Assembly (NCBI RefSeq): GCF_029027585.1
Contig: NZ_CP093397.1
Coordinates: forward strand, 1,477,405 to 1,541,404
Length of the DNA: 64,000 nt
From: Sulfurimonas sp.
Lineage (GTDB): Bacteria; Campylobacterota; Campylobacteria; Campylobacterales; Sulfurimonadaceae
Reading direction: 5' to 3'
The position numbers were made by a program, and so were the translations under genes. The notes below the pieces were generated by a model. The model was not told where the DNA came from and searched no databases. It saw only the letters and a program-made list of their open reading frames with translations. Position 1 is the first letter of the stretch; the number at the start of each line of letters is the position of its first letter. Below, in pieces: positions 63,441 to 64,000 of this stretch.

Positions 63441-64000
63441 TTATTTATCATATAGATAAAATTTATTATATCTAATCATAGATGCTAATTCTTTGCCATA
63501 TTTAGCTCCCATCTCAGAGTAGCGGTCTAGTTTTTTTACTAGTTTATATGGGTCGTCAGTTTTCATCTTTAACGCTCTGAATTCTGAAAATGCATGTGAA
63601 CGAGCAAGTGTTTTGTAGTAATCTCGAACAGAGTCTTCGATAGAAGCATATTTTTTCAACCAAATTGTCTTCTTTCCTCTTTTCTCTCCAGCAGCAATTC
63701 TAGGTTCTTTTTTATTAAAAGACCAAACACCAAAAATATTTGTACCTTCACGAAAGAATCTTGAAGTTGTCCAAGCGCTCTCCATCGCTGCTTGTGCAAT
63801 AGCAATACTTCTTGGATGTGGTTTGAGAGCTTTAAGCAATTTGTCATTTGACTTAACTCTATAAGTTTCTTTTAAAGCAGCGATTTTTTTACTATATGCA
63901 GGATTGTCAATATTGGCATTTATATCTTTATACTGAGCGTCTAACTCTTCATAAACATTTTGAACTGCTGGTACTATTAGTTTTCTAAAATTAGCCTTTT
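63441..64000 (-). CDS. Bax-like glucosaminidase (5' end outside window)
   Basis: The frame is open from 63441 to the window edge, so at least 185 residues are present and the start lies beyond. The core AIAQAAMESAWTTSRFFREG then NIFGVWSFNKKEPRI and YASIEDSVRDYYKTLARSHA matches the Bax / FlgJ-like N-acetylglucosaminidase family. The N-terminal visible part has an alpha-helical stretch (VYEELDAQYKDINANI). It should cleave peptidoglycan glycan strands and converges on the Csd4-type gene, giving a three-gene cell-wall group. Confidence 0.82.
   Translation of the reverse strand, partial: KANFRKLIVPAVQNVYEELDAQYKDINANIDNPAYSKKIAALKETYRVKSNDKLLKALKPHPRSIAIAQAAMESAWTTSRFFREGTNIFGVWSFNKKEPRIAAGEKRGKKTIWLKKYASIEDSVRDYYKTLARSHAFSEFRALKMKTDDPYKLVKKLDRYSEMGAKYGKELASMIRYNKFYLYDK

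Overview
This AT-rich window looks like a Campylobacterota (epsilonproteobacterial) chromosome, most like Sulfurimonas or a close relative. I judged this from recalled protein families and gene neighbourhoods, not from a search. The pointers are: a futalosine-pathway MqnA; gltX next to a SurA-like chaperone; an MlaE / degenerate MlaF / MlaD / lipoprotein block in the order I recall for Campylobacter iam/mla; Csd4/Pgp1-type cell-shape peptidases; an S10-spc operon without L30; and many GATATAAT promoters, several lying only 5-7 nt before the ATG. I recognised no rRNA, tRNA or CRISPR array.

Layout. 1-677: end of an allophanate hydrolase, with its C-terminal domain as a separate coupled ORF. 790-3600 (-): methyltransferase, two GAF proteins, an IscU-like protein lacking the usual ligands, and dCMP deaminase. 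3658-6119: divergent 7TM sensor kinase and response regulator. 6137-11429: an accessory cassette in which two outer-membrane-type genes, sharing 775 identical bases, flank two paralogous AAA ATPases; the first copy is out of frame at a C9 tract. 11442-14267: SurA-like chaperone, an unknown protein and gltX. 14259-30990: a signalling-rich stretch with five GGDEF proteins (one also EAL), a divergent HTH / broken-ORF pair, a Fur-box-linked permease plus ABC exporter, a two-component system, malic enzyme and a di-heme peroxidase. 31017-35771: mqnA, moaD-moaE-moeA, rnhB and a P-loop ATPase. 35890-41075: a two-partner secretion pair whose exoprotein carries two GLUG repeat arrays.

41157-51927: the S10-spc ribosomal protein operon through secY, map and infA, with a good promoter and a bidirectional terminator; the alpha-operon genes (rpmJ, S13, S11, S4, rpoA, L17) do not follow. 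51929-56021 (-): a cysteine-free double rhodanese, chorismate mutase and the Mla-type lipid transport block. 56083-61295: MFS transporter, trpB, a small protein, a CvfB-like RNA-binding protein, and arsB/arsC. 61389-64000: three peptidoglycan-remodelling genes (M15 peptidase, Csd4/Pgp1 carboxypeptidase, Bax-like glucosaminidase running off the edge).

The best candidate for something undescribed is the 6.1-11.4 kb cassette. It combines near-identical surface-protein genes with divergent C-terminal domains, a homopolymeric C tract that sets the reading frame, a hairpin over the ribosome binding site, and a pair of ATPases that direct-repeat recombination could delete or amplify.
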